This document shows positions 34,484 through 44,630 of a DNA stretch of 64,000 bases, in pieces (the stretch's first letter is position 1; the number at the start of each line of letters is the position of its first letter). Source of the stretch: Bacillota bacterium (GTDB lineage Bacteria; Bacillota; Clostridia; Christensenellales; JAEXRW01); the NCBI GenBank assembly GCA_023454175.1, contig JAEXRW010000041.1, forward strand, positions 138,431 to 202,430, read 5' to 3'. The translations under genes and the position numbers were made by a program. Under the pieces are notes generated by a model. It searched no databases. It worked only from the letters and a program-made list of their open reading frames with translations, and was not told where the DNA came from.

Positions 34484-37207
34484 CTAAACTCTCACTTCAT
34501 GCCGACCGAATAATGCTGCAACGCTATTTGCAGTTATATTTTCGTCATGCGGAATAAGTGCGTAGCGCCAAGGCTTCCCACTATGTTCAAGGTTATACTC
34601 TGTCGCATATTTGCAGTAAACAAGTGCCGCCTCAGTCTTCTTAATTACCTCCTCCGATGTTAAATCACGACGGGCTTTGGTTTCTGTAAGCCATATGGAG
34701 TCAGTGGTTTCAACTACAAAATCCGGTTCATAACGACCCTTCTCGGTATTCTGCCGGTCCCAGTATATCCTAAATTGCTCTCTTGCTGGCCGCAGCCATC
34801 GAAGAACATCGGTATCATCTTCAAGTAGCATGGCTAACTTCTTTTCAGTATTGGAATCAAACTTGTAATAGGTGTGAAGGGCCTTTTTGAATCCAGTAAA
34901 TATCTTTTTACGGATTTCCGAAGGCTCAACTGTATCGTAATAATTGTGAATCCTGTCTTTTTCAATTTTTTCATACCAATGTTCTTCAATGGTTGTAAAG
35001 GGATATACCTTAGGTTTGTCAAATGGAGGTTCTTCCACATAGAAATGAGATTTCATTTGGGAATAGAGAATATCTACAATATCTTGCCGGTAATAAAGCA
35101 TAACGTTTTCGACTTGTTTTGCATTAAGGTATGAATTCAAGCGTGAGACTGCTTGGTCAGCTAACTTGAATAATAGGTCCGATTGCATATAATAATCTAC
35201 TTCCGGCTTATCCATTAAGCCGCTGACGATAAGATTTTGGAGGCTGTCAACATGATATTCTCCCTTTGCTGATATAAATTCAGATTTATTATCCAGAAGG
35301 CTTTTAATAAGAATCTGTTCGTCTACAGGCTGCAGATTAAGCTTGCTTATATCCAGGTCAAAGTCATGGAAGCCGCATCTTACTTCCTGCATCCGCCCAA
35401 CATAAATTCTCGGAATCTCGATGACATTTTCCCTTATCGTCTCTATTACTAAATCGATATACTTATCCAGCCCGCCTTTTTCATACATTTCAGTAAGATT
35501 CACAATTCCGCTATATTCCATGGGTAGTTCTCTTTGGACCTTCCGGACAATCTGTTGCTTTATCTCAGGTGTATTGATTTGTTGGACATCGGTCAGGCTT
35601 CGGCCAATCTCTTTTACTGCGGAATACGCTATTTGCTTAATCGCATTCTCCAGGTGCTCTGCCGCTCGTTTTTGCTCAGCTTCAGTCCCTTTTTCCGCCT
35701 TAGTTACAAGGTCTTGGATGTTCTCTTGTAACGGTTCACCAAATAGTTTTGTCTCAGCTGTAGAGCGGGCAATAAATAATTCCTTTTTAGTAAGCTCAGC
35801 ATCCTCAATCTCGAATATGTTTTCCTTACGTATAATGCTGTCCGGTTTGTTCGCTTCGTTTACAATTTCCTCAAAACGGTCATGGGATACAATAGTGAGC
35901 CGGTCTACCTTTTTTACTCCAGTGCGTTTACCGTAAGGTAGTCTTAATCCTCTGCCTATGGTCTGCTCGCGCAATGTTGTTGAGGCAGCTGCCCGCAAAG
36001 GAATTATCGTATAAAGGTTGGTCACATCCCAACCTTCCTTAAGCATATTTACGTGAATTACTATCTCAATTTCGTTATTTGGGTCTTCAAGTGTAAGCAA
36101 CTTTATGATATTTTCTTCCTTCTCCTCGCCCGTTTGTTTGGAGTCAATCTGCATTACTCTATTCTTATATTGTCCGCCAAAGAATAAATCTGATTGTATA
36201 ATGCCCATTAACTCCGCCGCGTGTGTAGTATCCCTGGCTACAACCAGTATAAATGGTTTCACAACGTTCGTTTTGTTTTCTGCTGCATAAAGTGCAAGAG
36301 CAAGTTTTGTATCCTCATGGATACGTATTCCGTCCTCCAGCTTTAGCGTATCATTCTCCTTCTCTGTGTGCTTCTGAGGGTTATAAGCCCGTCTGGTTGC
36401 TACCGCAGGCTCTTTAACAAAGCCATCCCGAAGCGCACGGCCCAAAGGATAATCGTACACTACATTTTTGAACTTCTCTGTGCCTCTTGAAGTTTCAGAA
36501 AACGGTGTCGCTGTCAATTCCAGTCCAAGTACCGGGTTGAGTTCATTTAACACAGCCATCCCGCGTTCCGCGCGGTAATGGTGGGATTCATCCATCAGCA
36601 ACACAAGGTCATCCTGTGCAGCAAGGAAATTAAAGTATGAATCTCCGATATACTCGCAGAGCCGTTTCATCAGTGGTTCACGCCCGCCTTTTGTCTCTGC
36701 GTTAATCTTGGAAATATTAAAGATGTTTATCGTACAATCGCTCATGCTAATTTGCCCAGTAATCTGGTCCCGATAATTTTCACCTGTTATAACACGCGGT
36801 TTTATCTGAGCAAATGCGCCAATACCTGTAAACACATACTTCGGGTTTAATGGCATGTTAAAATCAGCGATGAGTTTGTTGTAGACCGTCAAGTTAGGCG
36901 CCACAATAAAGAAATTCCTTATGCCCTTTACGGTATGCAGATAAGCCACAAAAGCGCCCATTAGTTTGGTTTTACCTACACCTGTTGCAAGAGCGAAAGT
37001 GATTGAGGGGAAGCTACGCTCAAAATCAGTACATATAGGGCATATAGAGTGGACCTTTGTGAGGGTGCTCTGCAAGTCAACGTTTTTTTCAAGTTCTAAA
37101 TACGACAGTAGTTTGTCCAGCAAGGCCAGGCTATCTTCTTGCGGCTTGCGTAGGGACATCACATTGGAAATATACTGGACGTTATATTCCTGAAATCTAT
37201 TTTGCAT
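34484..37207 (-). CDS. res: Type III restriction enzyme, Res subunit
   Basis: 907 residues. Superfamily-2 ATPase: Walker A ATGVGKTKLMGAF, DEAH-like box LLMDESHH, motif III TATPFSETS, and motif VI IGRGLRLPYGKR. At the C-terminus is a PD-(D/E)XK nuclease: PDFVVETTDSIWLTETKARRD, with D and the ExK pair present. It needs Mod for recognition and cuts DNA away from two head-to-head unmethylated sites. Start of res lies 31 bases after mod. All motifs are intact, unlike mod, so the pair could be toxic if res were active without methylation; this makes loss of mod surprising. Confidence 0.9.
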   Translation of the reverse strand: MQNRFQEYNVQYISNVMSLRKPQEDSLALLDKLLSYLELEKNVDLQSTLTKVHSICPICTDFERSFPSITFALATGVGKTKLMGAFVAYLHTVKGIRNFFIVAPNLTVYNKLIADFNMPLNPKYVFTGIGAFAQIKPRVITGENYRDQITGQISMSDCTINIFNISKINAETKGGREPLMKRLCEYIGDSYFNFLAAQDDLVLLMDESHHYRAERGMAVLNELNPVLGLELTATPFSETSRGTEKFKNVVYDYPLGRALRDGFVKEPAVATRRAYNPQKHTEKENDTLKLEDGIRIHEDTKLALALYAAENKTNVVKPFILVVARDTTHAAELMGIIQSDLFFGGQYKNRVMQIDSKQTGEEKEENIIKLLTLEDPNNEIEIVIHVNMLKEGWDVTNLYTIIPLRAAASTTLREQTIGRGLRLPYGKRTGVKKVDRLTIVSHDRFEEIVNEANKPDSIIRKENIFEIEDAELTKKELFIARSTAETKLFGEPLQENIQDLVTKAEKGTEAEQKRAAEHLENAIKQIAYSAVKEIGRSLTDVQQINTPEIKQQIVRKVQRELPMEYSGIVNLTEMYEKGGLDKYIDLVIETIRENVIEIPRIYVGRMQEVRCGFHDFDLDISKLNLQPVDEQILIKSLLDNKSEFISAKGEYHVDSLQNLIVSGLMDKPEVDYYMQSDLLFKLADQAVSRLNSYLNAKQVENVMLYYRQDIVDILYSQMKSHFYVEEPPFDKPKVYPFTTIEEHWYEKIEKDRIHNYYDTVEPSEIRKKIFTGFKKALHTYYKFDSNTEKKLAMLLEDDTDVLRWLRPAREQFRIYWDRQNTEKGRYEPDFVVETTDSIWLTETKARRDLTSEEVIKKTEAALVYCKYATEYNLEHSGKPWRYALIPHDENITANSVAALFGRHEVRV

Positions 37208-37238
37208 TCTCTGCCCCCTATGTCACTTTCCTGCGGTA

Positions 37239-38969
37239 TTACCCCTCGTCAATCGAGTTAATGATATTTAGATTATAGTTTTCCTTCCCGAATTCGCACC
37301 TACCAAGCAGTATCTGCGGTATCTTTTTTATAATGATATTTCCGTAACGCTTTACTGTCGGGTCAAATGTGCTGGCACATATTAATAAAGTCTCGTCACT
37401 TTTCATCTCTTGTTTCAATGCATCCACATATTCGGCAGTGATATACGCAGTCGTGGTGTATATGAAACTTTTTTCGGTTGAATAACCTTGTTTCCAATAT
37501 ATATCTGGGTCGGGCGAATAGCGAAAACCTTCGTGCTTAGCCATGGCTGCAGCAAGCATATCTGCATTATACCGTCCATCAATGACCCAATGACCATAAC
37601 TATCTTTTCTTAGCAGGGATGGGGCTAACTCGTAGAAGCGGAAACCACCACCGCCCTTCCAGTTTACAGTCTTAGATATGCCACCCTGTTCGCCATCCAC
37701 AACAGCCATCAGTCGAGGGAGGCAGTGTGTAAAGCAATGGTCTCCAAGTTCAACGCCTATCCAACGACGGCCAATTTTGTGGGCGGCAGCGGCGGTGGTA
37801 CCAGAGCCAAGAAACGAGTCAAGAACAAGGTCACCCTCTTCAGTAGTCATCTCGAAAATTCGGTTTACCAATGCTTCAGGCTTTTTGCCATTAGGGAATA
37901 GAACACCGCCTTCTTTTGTTAGGTTGTTAATACTTGAAGTAAAATCCCAATATGTACCTTGTAAGTCTTTCTTGTAGAGGACACCATTAATTGTTTCACT
38001 GATATCCTTTAGCCATGCAAATAGTCTGCATTTGTCCCCTTTATAAAATTGCTCATACGTTTTTCCTTTATTTCGTCCCGTTTTTGGTATATATTCAATA
38101 GAAAGTATATCATCGGATATGGCAAACGCTTCTCGTGCTTGAATAATGCGTGTACGTATTGATGACTGAGCGTCTTTTGCTTCGAAAATTCTATGACCGT
38201 ATTTATAATAGACTTCTTTCTCTGTTATTCTATCATCCCGCATAATTTGGTTTACAGATTTTACTATGGCGTTTTCCCGAACGAAAATCTTTATTTCGTT
38301 TCCGTCACCATCAGCCGTAGAACCAACGTACTTTTTTTTACCTTCATCAATCAACGCCGATGTATAATGCCAGTTTTTCCCACTGTCCCGGTATTGGTCT
38401 ACATATGTGTACATTTCAGTATAGTCATAAGCACCCGTAAAAAGTGGTAGTTCGTTATAGTTTTTGGCATAAACTAATATGAATTCGCAGTTCTTTTTTA
38501 GCCGTTTATCTTCACCACCTCCGGAAGCTCCTGCTGTATTCTTCATATTAACAGATATCATATTTACGAAGTTACCTCTACCAAAAACCTCATCACAAAC
38601 GACCTTGAGATATGCTTGTTCTTCATCGTTAATCTGAATCCAGATGCTTCCGTCTTCGCTGAGTAAGTTTCGAAGAATGCAAAGTCGTGGCATCATCCGA
38701 TTAAGCCAACGAGAATGTTCAATATAGTCATCATAATGTTCATTCATTGCATCAATGTTATATGGTGGGTCAATATAGATACATTTTATCTTGCCGGTAA
38801 AATCAGTCTCCAAAGCTTTTAGAGCGAGTAGATTGTCCCCGTGAACAAGCATATTACCACTTTCTCTGTCCCCATATCCTTTTTAAGGGTCTTCCAGTAA
38901 GATGCGTGGCTCGATAGCTTCCTGTTTTTCTTTACCTATCCAGGTCAGTTCAAGTTTCTGCTTTACCAT
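37239..38969 (-). pseudogene. mod: Type III DNA methyltransferase Mod with an in-frame TAA at codon 29
   Basis: From ATG 38969 (GGGGAG seven bases upstream) the frame reads MVKQKLELTWIGKEKQ then EAIEPRILLEDP, the usual Mod N-terminus, then TAA (38883-38885), then KGYGDRESGNMLVHGDNLLALK in the same frame to 37239. Downstream, methylase motifs are intact: DPPYN and DSFLGSGTTAA (beta-class N6-adenine order). Restart is possible at ATG 38852, giving a 537-residue protein that keeps the catalytic region. So either translation reinitiates, or the gene is broken by one substitution (for example CAA or GAA to TAA), or the base is an error. Confidence 0.85.
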
Positions 38970-39041
38970 TTTATAACTCCCCATAAATCGATAACAAAAT
39001 AACATTTCAATAGAACGTTTCTTATATATGTTACAGTCGCA

Positions 39042-41945
39042 TTATATAATTCTCCACCGTATACCAAATACCATTTCCGTATTTATAGTCTGTGTCAACC
39101 TTTTTTCTACCTCATCAATTAATCTTTCCTTCTGCTCATCCACCCTGTCTTGCTCCTCATAAAGATTGTGGCGCAGATTATTCCTGCGTGCTTCAAAGTC
39201 CTTTATCTGCGTTTCGATTGCCAATTTATCTGCCAGGATAACCGTCTTCCGGGATTCTGCTTTCAATGTTTTTATATCTATGTCCAGCTGCTTAAGCTGC
39301 ATCTCCAGGCTTGTTTTTAGGTCGTCCGCCCATTTGTCAAGTTTGCCCATCTCGTCTGAGAAGAAAGTAGTATTTCGTTTTTCGATTTCAGCTTTGATAT
39401 TCCCTTGCTCGCGGAGAAATTGTCCATAGAGTTTTTCCTCATACTGGAAGGCCATTTCCGCTCCACGCTCTGCAGAAAGCGAGAAGAAGCGCTCGCATAA
39501 CTCCGAATCAAGTATTACACCTTCGTCAGTAATAGCTGCGAATACAAGGTAATTCTCCGGCTCTACGCCGTTCACAATTATATTATACAAGGCCAGTTCA
39601 CCCGATTGTCCTTTATATGGTTCCAATATAGAAATCTTTACTGGACTGCCGGTTAGGTCAAAAACAAGTTCCGCAGTAGGAACAGGGACGTTTAAACATT
39701 TCTCTATAACAAACTGAGCTACTGGAAGGTGCAAACCATATGGAATAGCTCCATCATTGCCGATTTTACCAAGCTTATATCTGCCGGTACATTGTCCATT
39801 GATGTTTGGAGGTGACTCTATGAGTTCAAATGTATATGTTTTATCATCAAAGTCGGCATACGGGGTCAGTGCAAAGACGGATGCTGACCATAGCTCTTTC
39901 TCATATCGATTTAAAAGCGCTTGGCTATTAGCCAAACTTATGCGAAGCTTTTCATGCACCTCTTCGTCGAAGTTCTCCAGCAATTTTTGCCTGGTAATCT
40001 TCATCATGTCGACGATATGATTCTCCATTTCTTTTTGGAGAGCATCAAAGGCTTTTTCAATTTCATCCAATGTCCTGCAGTTCTGGTAAATGTGATTTAT
40101 TCGTTTTTCAAAATCTACGCCGGATTCAATAGCGCCAAGGACTTCGTCACTCGCTCCGAATACTCCGCTGAATAGTCTAAATTTTTCATCAAGCAACTGA
40201 TATACTCGGACATCGGCTGCATTCTTAACGTTGAGGAAGTTTATTACAACGACATCATACTTCTGGCCATATCTATGGCACCGGCCAATTCGTTGTTCTA
40301 TACGCTGCGGATTCCAAGGCATATCATAATTCACAACAAGTGAACAGAATTGAAGGTTTATACCTTCAGCAGCCGCTTCCGTGGCAAGCATGATATCCGC
40401 AGTATCCCTGAAATACTCAACCAGCGCTGCACGCCTGTCAGATGTTAATGAACCGGTTATTGCATTTGTACCTTTATGCTTGTCCACCCAGTCATGGTAT
40501 ATTGACTTTGATTTCTTATCCGTATTTGAACCGTTGAAGAGAACAACATTATAGCCCTTATCCGTCAAAAGGGTATTTACGTACTCCTGTGTTCTACGGG
40601 ACTCTGTGAATATGACAGCCTTTTTCCTTGCACCGAGTTCTTCCAGTTTTTCAAACCCTTTGCCGAGGGCCAAAAGAAGTGATTCTCCTTTAGCGTTAAT
40701 TTTTATGGATTTGGCGTGTTCCAGAAAGCTTTTTAAATCAGCAATCTCATTATTTAATGCGGAACTTTCTTCGGGTGAGAGTTGTATTGTTTCTTCAATA
40801 TCTTCAGTTTCTTCGTCCGATAAATATATCTCCGAAAAGTCCGAATCTGCTATTTCACCCAGTGGGAAATGTCTTGATGCCTGTTTTGCAATCATTTCGA
40901 GGCGGGTTATTAGTGTTGACAAAGTATCGGCAATTGCGAAACTTGAAGATGCAAGCAATTTCCGCATTATTAATGTAATTAATTGTCGCTGAGAATTAGG
41001 TAATGCGAAAAGATTGCTTCGGGCTAAGTAACTATCTACCATTTTATATAATGCATCTTCGTCATCATAAGGGGTAAATTGCTGGGTAATAGCATTACGT
41101 TTTGTGTAATTTATATATTCGGCCACCTGGCGTCGCAGAGAACGCATACATATCGGTTTTAGCCGTTCTCTCAGGTCAAAATAATCGGCCCCGTTGTTAT
41201 TATCTCCACCTCTTACATATCTGGCCTTGTAGGAACTTATATCACCAAAAACATTCTCATCTATTATGCTGACAAGGCCGAATAATTCCAATAATGAGTT
41301 TTGAAGGGGAGTTGCAGTCAGCAATACCTTTTTGAACCCGCTCAATACTTCTTTTATCGCCTTTGCTGTCTTGTTATCCGATTTGTAGACATTTCTTAAT
41401 CTATGAGCTTCATCAATGACAACCAAATCCCAAGGTACACGAACAATAAAGTCAGATTTAAGTTTTGCGAAATTATATGAAGTGATTACTATCTTATTGC
41501 AGTCAAAAGGGTTAAACTTTCCTTTTTTTATTTCATCATTAAATGACTTAGTTTCAAGGATTGTGCTATGCAGAAAGAATTTTTCCAACAACTCTTCAGA
41601 CCATTGTTTTCTAAGAGATGCAGGTGCAATAATGAGTAATCTTCTTTTACGTTCGGCCCAATTCTGAGAGAGTACCAACCCAGCTTCGATGGTTTTGCCA
41701 AGCCCTACTTCATCTGCAAGAATAGCTCCTTTTGAAAAAGGTGATTTGAATGCAAAAAGAGAGGCTTCTATTTGATGTGGCTTCAAATCAACCCTTGAAT
41801 CAAAGAGCGATGGAATAATCTTTTCAATGTTATCGGCAAATCTACGTTTAGTTATATCCAAAGCAAAGTATCTTGCATGGTATTCAGTAAAATGCATAGT
41901 ATTCCTCACAAAGTATTGTTCCATCCATATAATGTTAGCTTCCAT
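39042..41945 (-). CDS. SNF2-family helicase (RapA-like)
   Basis: 967 residues. SNF2 ATPase with LKPHQIEASLFAF, ILADEVGLGKTIEAGLV (Walker A), DLVVIDEAHRLRN (DEAH), LLTATPLQNSLLE, and in lobe 2 LATEAAAEGINLQFCSLVVNYDMPWNPQRIEQRIGRCHRYGQ (motifs V and VI, split here across two segments). A long coiled-coil C-terminus follows (about 850-967). It probably translocates on duplex DNA. Helicases of this type often accompany type III methylase/nuclease pairs and DISARM-like islands. It begins 1 base after the DUF262 gene and ends 72 bases before mod, so it is in the same operon. Confidence 0.88.
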   Translation of the reverse strand: MEANIIWMEQYFVRNTMHFTEYHARYFALDITKRRFADNIEKIIPSLFDSRVDLKPHQIEASLFAFKSPFSKGAILADEVGLGKTIEAGLVLSQNWAERKRRLLIIAPASLRKQWSEELLEKFFLHSTILETKSFNDEIKKGKFNPFDCNKIVITSYNFAKLKSDFIVRVPWDLVVIDEAHRLRNVYKSDNKTAKAIKEVLSGFKKVLLTATPLQNSLLELFGLVSIIDENVFGDISSYKARYVRGGDNNNGADYFDLRERLKPICMRSLRRQVAEYINYTKRNAITQQFTPYDDEDALYKMVDSYLARSNLFALPNSQRQLITLIMRKLLASSSFAIADTLSTLITRLEMIAKQASRHFPLGEIADSDFSEIYLSDEETEDIEETIQLSPEESSALNNEIADLKSFLEHAKSIKINAKGESLLLALGKGFEKLEELGARKKAVIFTESRRTQEYVNTLLTDKGYNVVLFNGSNTDKKSKSIYHDWVDKHKGTNAITGSLTSDRRAALVEYFRDTADIMLATEAAAEGINLQFCSLVVNYDMPWNPQRIEQRIGRCHRYGQKYDVVVINFLNVKNAADVRVYQLLDEKFRLFSGVFGASDEVLGAIESGVDFEKRINHIYQNCRTLDEIEKAFDALQKEMENHIVDMMKITRQKLLENFDEEVHEKLRISLANSQALLNRYEKELWSASVFALTPYADFDDKTYTFELIESPPNINGQCTGRYKLGKIGNDGAIPYGLHLPVAQFVIEKCLNVPVPTAELVFDLTGSPVKISILEPYKGQSGELALYNIIVNGVEPENYLVFAAITDEGVILDSELCERFFSLSAERGAEMAFQYEEKLYGQFLREQGNIKAEIEKRNTTFFSDEMGKLDKWADDLKTSLEMQLKQLDIDIKTLKAESRKTVILADKLAIETQIKDFEARRNNLRHNLYEEQDRVDEQKERLIDEVEKRLTQTINTEMVFGIRWRII

Positions 41946-41946
41946 A

Positions 41947-43773
41947 CTATTTTGCTAAACGCTCTATTAATTTTATATCCCAAATAACCTTACATAATTG
42001 TTTATATTGAGCTTGTCGTTCCAGCAAATCTGCCTTATTAAATTTAGCATAGGGCTTGAACTGGACTTTATAGTTGTTGATAAAAGTAATAAATAAAGGA
42101 TTATTTTCATAACAACGGCTATTTAAGGTTTTAGCTAAGAGATTCTCGCTATAATACTTCTGAACTTTCTCGGAATACTCCATATCTTGAAAACTACGGT
42201 TTTTATCTTTGGGTAAAAGCAATAGGCCACCGAATTTGTTCCTAAATGCATCAAATTCCTCCTCAGTTGCAAACTCTTCACTATGGTTTGCTTGCGAATA
42301 ATCATTTGCCCAAATGTGCTCAATATCATATGGATTCTTTTGCTCTCTATCTACGTAACTATAAAAACTCGAGTTAACTCCACATTCGGATTCTAAATAG
42401 TAGGTCATTCTTGCAAGAATATGTCTCATATATCTTGTTGTATACATATTGAGATAAAAGTAATCAATACCTTCAAGATTAATCTCCATTTCTTGAAGAT
42501 ACTTTTGAAGTATATTCATCAGACCCTCAATATTCTTCTGTCTCAACATTTTTGTAATATTAAACACAGTATACTTGATTGATGAATAATCCATTGTCCG
42601 AAAATTAAAAACCCTAATAGTAATAAATTGGTCAATAAAGCATGAAACCATTTTAATTTTCGTATTGACTATTTCTTGGCTATCTTCAGGATTGATAGCT
42701 GCAAGTATTATTTGATACTGGAAGGTAAACCCTCTATCAGCATTATAAAAAACATATTCGTATTCTTTATGATAAGTTTTTGAATACTCTACGAGTCTAT
42801 TAAAAATATCTGAATACATTTTGAATTCTTTTAAAATGAATCTTTCGTAATCTTCGCCTTTTTGTAGATTAATGCGGCTTTTATTTTCACGTACCCATTT
42901 GTGAAATGTAGTTCCAATAATGTCAAAGTCTTTGTTTTCGGAATCTTTTTTAGCCTCTCTAATAGTCTCAGCATATCGTGCTCTAAGCCAATCCTTTATA
43001 AAGTCGGCATCCCCTTCTTTAACGGATTCTTTAAGCTTAAGCACCTGGTGTTTCCAAACGTCATTAGCTTTATTTCTGATATTATCTGCCTCAATTTCTG
43101 ATAGAAGATATCCTTTTAGCATTTCTGTAGGAGTTAAGCGAAGCCCCCTGTCGTTCATAGTTACAAATACCTTGTGGGCATCTTGTTCAGAATCAGTAGT
43201 TATTTTTACAAGATATACATTATCAATTAGCCACTCAATAAAAACTGGTAATGCTTCACTTTTATACTGTTCAGGAAAGATGTCAATAATATCTGTATAT
43301 CTAAAATAGATATTTTTTACACTTTCAGAGTGTTCCCCATTTAATTCATATTCTCCTTTTTCAAATAACGATATTAAGCACTCAGTTCGTTCAGGAACAT
43401 TAATACTAAAGGTTTTTTCTCCATACATCTCCGAAAAAATTAAACTATCAACATTTAATTTGTTAGGTTTATTAGATTGTAGATGGTTAAGATAAATAAG
43501 TAACAAAGTAAGGGTCGTAAGCCTTTGCTGACCATCTATAATCTCATTATCACTTGTAAGAATAATGGGGCCAAGAAAGTAATCTCCATACTTTTTAACC
43601 GAAACTTGAACATCTCCGTTTTTATAAAAATCACCAAATTCTAAAATAAGGTCATCTATAAGTTCTTCAACCTGCTTCGTTTCCCATCTATACTCTCGCT
43701 GATAATATTGTACGGTATACTTTTGATTTAAAATGTCGCGAAGATTATGAGCATCTGCAGTAATTCTATTCAT
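41947..43773 (-). CDS. DUF262/DUF1524 protein (GmrSD-like)
   Basis: 608 residues. The N-terminal DUF262 (ParB-like nucleotidase fold) shows VQYYQREYRW and IDGQQRLTTLTLL. The C-terminal DUF1524 HNH-type nuclease shows YDIEHIWANDY and NKFGGLLLLPKDKN, with the catalytic His intact. In GmrSD these two domains bind NTP and cut modified phage DNA. Here the fused form sits in a type III restriction operon, so it may add a modification-dependent layer that attacks phage evading Res. That combination is inference; domains are clear. Confidence 0.85.
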   Translation of the reverse strand: MNRITADAHNLRDILNQKYTVQYYQREYRWETKQVEELIDDLILEFGDFYKNGDVQVSVKKYGDYFLGPIILTSDNEIIDGQQRLTTLTLLLIYLNHLQSNKPNKLNVDSLIFSEMYGEKTFSINVPERTECLISLFEKGEYELNGEHSESVKNIYFRYTDIIDIFPEQYKSEALPVFIEWLIDNVYLVKITTDSEQDAHKVFVTMNDRGLRLTPTEMLKGYLLSEIEADNIRNKANDVWKHQVLKLKESVKEGDADFIKDWLRARYAETIREAKKDSENKDFDIIGTTFHKWVRENKSRINLQKGEDYERFILKEFKMYSDIFNRLVEYSKTYHKEYEYVFYNADRGFTFQYQIILAAINPEDSQEIVNTKIKMVSCFIDQFITIRVFNFRTMDYSSIKYTVFNITKMLRQKNIEGLMNILQKYLQEMEINLEGIDYFYLNMYTTRYMRHILARMTYYLESECGVNSSFYSYVDREQKNPYDIEHIWANDYSQANHSEEFATEEEFDAFRNKFGGLLLLPKDKNRSFQDMEYSEKVQKYYSENLLAKTLNSRCYENNPLFITFINNYKVQFKPYAKFNKADLLERQAQYKQLCKVIWDIKLIERLAK

Positions 43774-43791
43774 TATATGATACCTCAGAAA

Positions 43792-44226
43792 TTACTTATC
43801 TTTTGTCATCTCTTTACTTGCCTCACCTGTTACCCGTTGCGCTATTTCTTTTAGCTCTTGTGGTAAAGTAACAAGATATAGTTCAAAGCCAGGTAGCAAT
43901 CCTTGACTATCAGAACAGAATATTTTATAAAACTCTTCATTAGTAAAGACTAAAATCTTTTGTTTGGCTTTTGAAAGGCTCATAAAATAGCAATCGGAAT
44001 AAACTGACCTTATTTTGCCTACAGGCCTTTTCCCACCAGATGTGTATCCACTTTGATTTATTACTTTTATCAGGATAGAACCATCATCTGATATACCTGA
44101 GAAGCTTTTAATCCTATGATGCTCACCAAGTGCAATTTTCTTTTTTCTAAGTGTAGTTCCGATTTTTTTACTCACATCTTCGAGCGCAAACTGGGTAATC
44201 ATTTTTAGGTCACTTGTGTTTGCCAT
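43792..44226 (-). CDS. Unknown 144-aa first gene of the defence operon
   Basis: 144 residues. A mixed alpha/beta protein: LIKVINQSGYTSGGKRPVGK, SDCYFMSLSKAKQKILVFTNEEFYKIF, then a helical end. The pattern ILVFTNEEFY after a charged segment is reminiscent of nuclease-like folds but no PD-(D/E)XK set can be assigned. It stands 18 bases before the DUF262 gene and is the promoter-proximal gene of the operon, so it may be a regulator, inhibitor or specificity factor. Not recognised. Confidence 0.6.
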   Translation of the reverse strand: MANTSDLKMITQFALEDVSKKIGTTLRKKKIALGEHHRIKSFSGISDDGSILIKVINQSGYTSGGKRPVGKIRSVYSDCYFMSLSKAKQKILVFTNEEFYKIFCSDSQGLLPGFELYLVTLPQELKEIAQRVTGEASKEMTKDK

Positions 44227-44630
44227 ATGAGCCTCCTAAAATGATGATTAATTATTACCATTAATTATAACATACAATGTCGATATATAATGGAATAAAT
44301 GTTATTACTCCATTCCATCACCAGAATCTGATTTTGGTTTGAGCTAATTTGTTTTCCTTAATGAAAGGGCTATATTATTACTTCACCCAATTTAATTAGG
44401 CAATTATGCTAAACGCGGGAAGAAAATATGACAGTGTAAATTCTTACGACACATTCACATATGCCTTTTCATTTGCAAACCACTATAACACTATTAACAA
44501 GGTTCTGTAGTTTACCTCGACTGTATCGTGGATATGTTGCGTTATAAATCCGATTCAATACTAAATTCATTAGATGACAACAAGATAATTTAAATAATCT
44601 ACTCAAATGGTATAACCAAGTACAACGCTC
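44227..44630. other. Intergenic region: promoter of the defence operon
   Basis: 404 AT-rich bases between tnsD and the defence operon, both on the minus strand. It must contain the operon's promoter and the end of the tns transcript. No clear terminator or operator is recognised. Confidence 0.4.

Noticed and set aside
34296..34487. 63-residue plus-strand frame between DUF6119 and res
   Set aside because: No ribosome site, ends inside res on the opposite strand, reads as AT-rich noncoding sequence.
34484..43773. Calling the operon DISARM or BREX
   Set aside because: The methylase and nuclease are type III Mod/Res, and no DrmA/DrmB, PglZ or BrxC-like genes are present.
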